Assembly: GCF_004801905.1 (NCBI RefSeq)
Contig: NZ_SSSN01000005.1
Location: 1 to 64,000, forward strand
DNA from: Orlajensenia flava
Lineage (GTDB): Bacteria > Actinomycetota > Actinomycetes > Actinomycetales > Microbacteriaceae
Direction: 5' to 3'
DNA: 64,000 bases
A program made the position numbers and the translations under genes. Positions 63,029 to 64,000 of this stretch are shown here, in pieces. Position 1 is the stretch's first letter, and every line of letters begins with the position of its first letter. The notes below the pieces were generated by a model that saw nothing but the letters and a program-made list of their open reading frames with translations, was not told the origin of the DNA and searched no databases.

Positions 63029-63044
63029 GTCTGTGATGCCAGAC
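63029..63044. promoter_or_regulatory. Candidate IclR/hut operator upstream of hutH
   Basis: GTCTGTGATGCCAGAC, centre 62.5 bp from the hutH start. It matches the hutU site in 15 of 16 positions. It also lies 151-166 bp upstream of the divergent IclR gene. Confidence 0.78.
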
Positions 63045-63075
63045 TGAGACGGTGGTGTCGAGCGATCGGCGGCGA

Positions 63076-63138
63076 AAACGCAGGATGGGAACGCTTATGG
63101 ACGCATATCGCAGAGATGAACGGCCTCATCCTGCGTTT
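63076..63138 (-). repeat. 61-bp symmetrical element, copy 3 (inverted)
   Basis: AAACGCAGGATG (63076-63087) pairs perfectly with CATCCTGCGTTT (63127-63138). The centre CGCATATCGCA (63102-63112) is the reverse complement of TGCGATATGCG. It sits between the hutH operator and the IclR start. Confidence 0.88.
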
Positions 63139-63194
63139 CTCAGCCCACCTGCGGGGTGGCGGCCGGCGGCGGTGCGGCTGCCGGGTGCGCAGCC

Positions 63195-63971
63195 ATGACG
63201 GCAGGCGAGAAGTCGCAGGTGCCGGCCGCCGATGCGACCCTCCGCATCCTCAGCCATCTCGCCGCGCAACGGGGGCCGGTGCCGGCGTCGACCATAGCGA
63301 CAGCACTCGGCATTCCGCGGTCCACGGTCTACCACCTGCTGCGGGTGCTGCAGGAGCGCGGCTTCGTGGTGCACCTGCCCGAGGAGGGGCGCTATGGACT
63401 CGGCGTCGCCGCGTTCGAGCTGAGCAGCGGATTCAGTAGGCAGCAGCCACTGACCCGGCTCGGCAGCCGGCTGGTGGAGGCCATGGTCGACCGCCTCGGC
63501 GAGAGCGGTCACCTCGCCGTGCTGCACGGACGCGACGTGCTCTACCTCGTCGAGGAGCGCGCACCGCGGCGCCCGTCGCTCGTGTCCGACGTGGGGGTGC
63601 GGCTGCCGGCTCACCTGACGGCCACCGGTCGCGCGATGCTGGCGGCGCTTCCCGCGACGCAGCTGCGCGCCCTCTATCCGGATGCCGCCGCCTTCACCTC
63701 TCGACGCGCGTCGGAGACCTGGACCTACGCGCGCCTCAAAGCCGTGCTCGCCGAGGTCCGCCGCACGGGCATCGCCGAGGAGGCCGGCGAGGTGACCGGT
63801 GACCTGTCGTCGCTGGGCGCCGTGGTGCTCGACCACGTCGGTTGGCCGGCGGCCGCCGTCGCCGTCACCTTCGCGGATGATCGGGTGACGGATGACATCC
63901 GCGCCGCCATCGAAGCCGAGGTGCGCGGGGCGGCAGCGGAACTCTCCCGCAGGATCCGCGGGGTCCGCTGA
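63195..63971 (+). CDS. IclR-family transcriptional regulator
   Basis: 258 residues. Winged HTH at residues 10-75 (VPASTIATALGIPRSTVYHLLRVLQERGFV) and the IclR effector domain (VDRLGESGHLAVLHGRDVLYLVEE, LPAHLTATGRAMLAALP, GAVVLDHVGWPAAAVAVTF). Divergent from hutH and flanked by a dyad shared with hutU, so it is the likely regulator of histidine use, sensing urocanate or a similar ligand. ATG 63195 chosen; GTG upstream is possible. Confidence 0.92.
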   Translation: MTAGEKSQVPAADATLRILSHLAAQRGPVPASTIATALGIPRSTVYHLLRVLQERGFVVHLPEEGRYGLGVAAFELSSGFSRQQPLTRLGSRLVEAMVDRLGESGHLAVLHGRDVLYLVEERAPRRPSLVSDVGVRLPAHLTATGRAMLAALPATQLRALYPDAAAFTSRRASETWTYARLKAVLAEVRRTGIAEEAGEVTGDLSSLGAVVLDHVGWPAAAVAVTFADDRVTDDIRAAIEAEVRGAAAELSRRIRGVR

Positions 63972-64000
63972 GCGGGTTCGGCCGTCACGTGAGGTCAGGG

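Overview
The window is high-GC, densely packed DNA with frequent GTG starts, short intergenic gaps and many start codons lying 6-8 nt behind a TANNNT hexamer, the leaderless arrangement common in Actinobacteria. Gene content (DUF3073, SHOCT, F420/deazaflavin-type nitroreductase family protein, MocR regulators, paired FluC genes, MscS, sugar importer without its own ATPase) and the purine gene layout suggest a soil- or plant-associated member of the Micrococcales, most likely Microbacteriaceae. This assignment is inference; no marker gene is long enough here to settle it.

Layout. 1-100: 3' end of a 5S rRNA gene and its terminator, so an rRNA operon ends here. 0.2-4.5 kb: a repeat-rich disordered/TPR-like protein, a HAD phosphatase and an MscS channel. 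4.5-7.2 kb: acyl-CoA ligase and purQ-purS (minus). 7.3-12.6 kb: small conserved genes, an array of eight phased 18-bp repeats, a PadR regulator with its DHA2 exporter, GNAT and SDR genes. 12.6-15.8 kb: a tryptophan-to-anthranilate operon (kynA, amidohydrolase, kynU). 15.8-26.9 kb: Ohr, F420-family and VOC proteins mixed with purC, purD, purF and purM. 27-33.7 kb: ion transport (Kup with an upstream micro-ORF, a FluC pair, a KimA-like APC permease). 33.8-39.8 kb: regulator-target pairs (PadR/DUF4097, MerR-TipAS, YczE/YczR-type MocR) and a HhH glycosylase. 40-43.8 kb: a large RND transporter and a Nudix hydrolase. 43.9-50.5 kb: a LacI-controlled carbohydrate locus (glycosidase, binding protein, two permeases). 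50.5-64 kb: a split histidine-utilisation region (formimidoylglutamase-like gene, hutI, hutU, hutH, IclR regulator) interrupted by a VOC protein, a secreted GH18 chitinase, a dienelactone hydrolase, a SixA-type phosphatase and an M23 peptidase.

Functional links. Five of the genes for steps PRPP to SAICAR are here (purF, purD, purS/purQ, purM, purC), but purL is not. kynA-amidohydrolase-kynU overlap and would convert tryptophan to anthranilate if the amidohydrolase supplies the missing formamidase step. hutH, hutU, hutI and the hutG-like gene give the complete histidine-to-glutamate route. hutU and hutH share a 16-bp dyad at the identical distance from their start codons, next to an IclR regulator.

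Most notable non-coding content: three dispersed 61-bp symmetrical elements with an invariant 11-bp centre; an array of 18-bp repeats spaced alternately about 30 and 62 bp; a leaderless 15-codon ORF overlapping the kup start by ATGA; and clean operator palindromes beside almost every local regulator.
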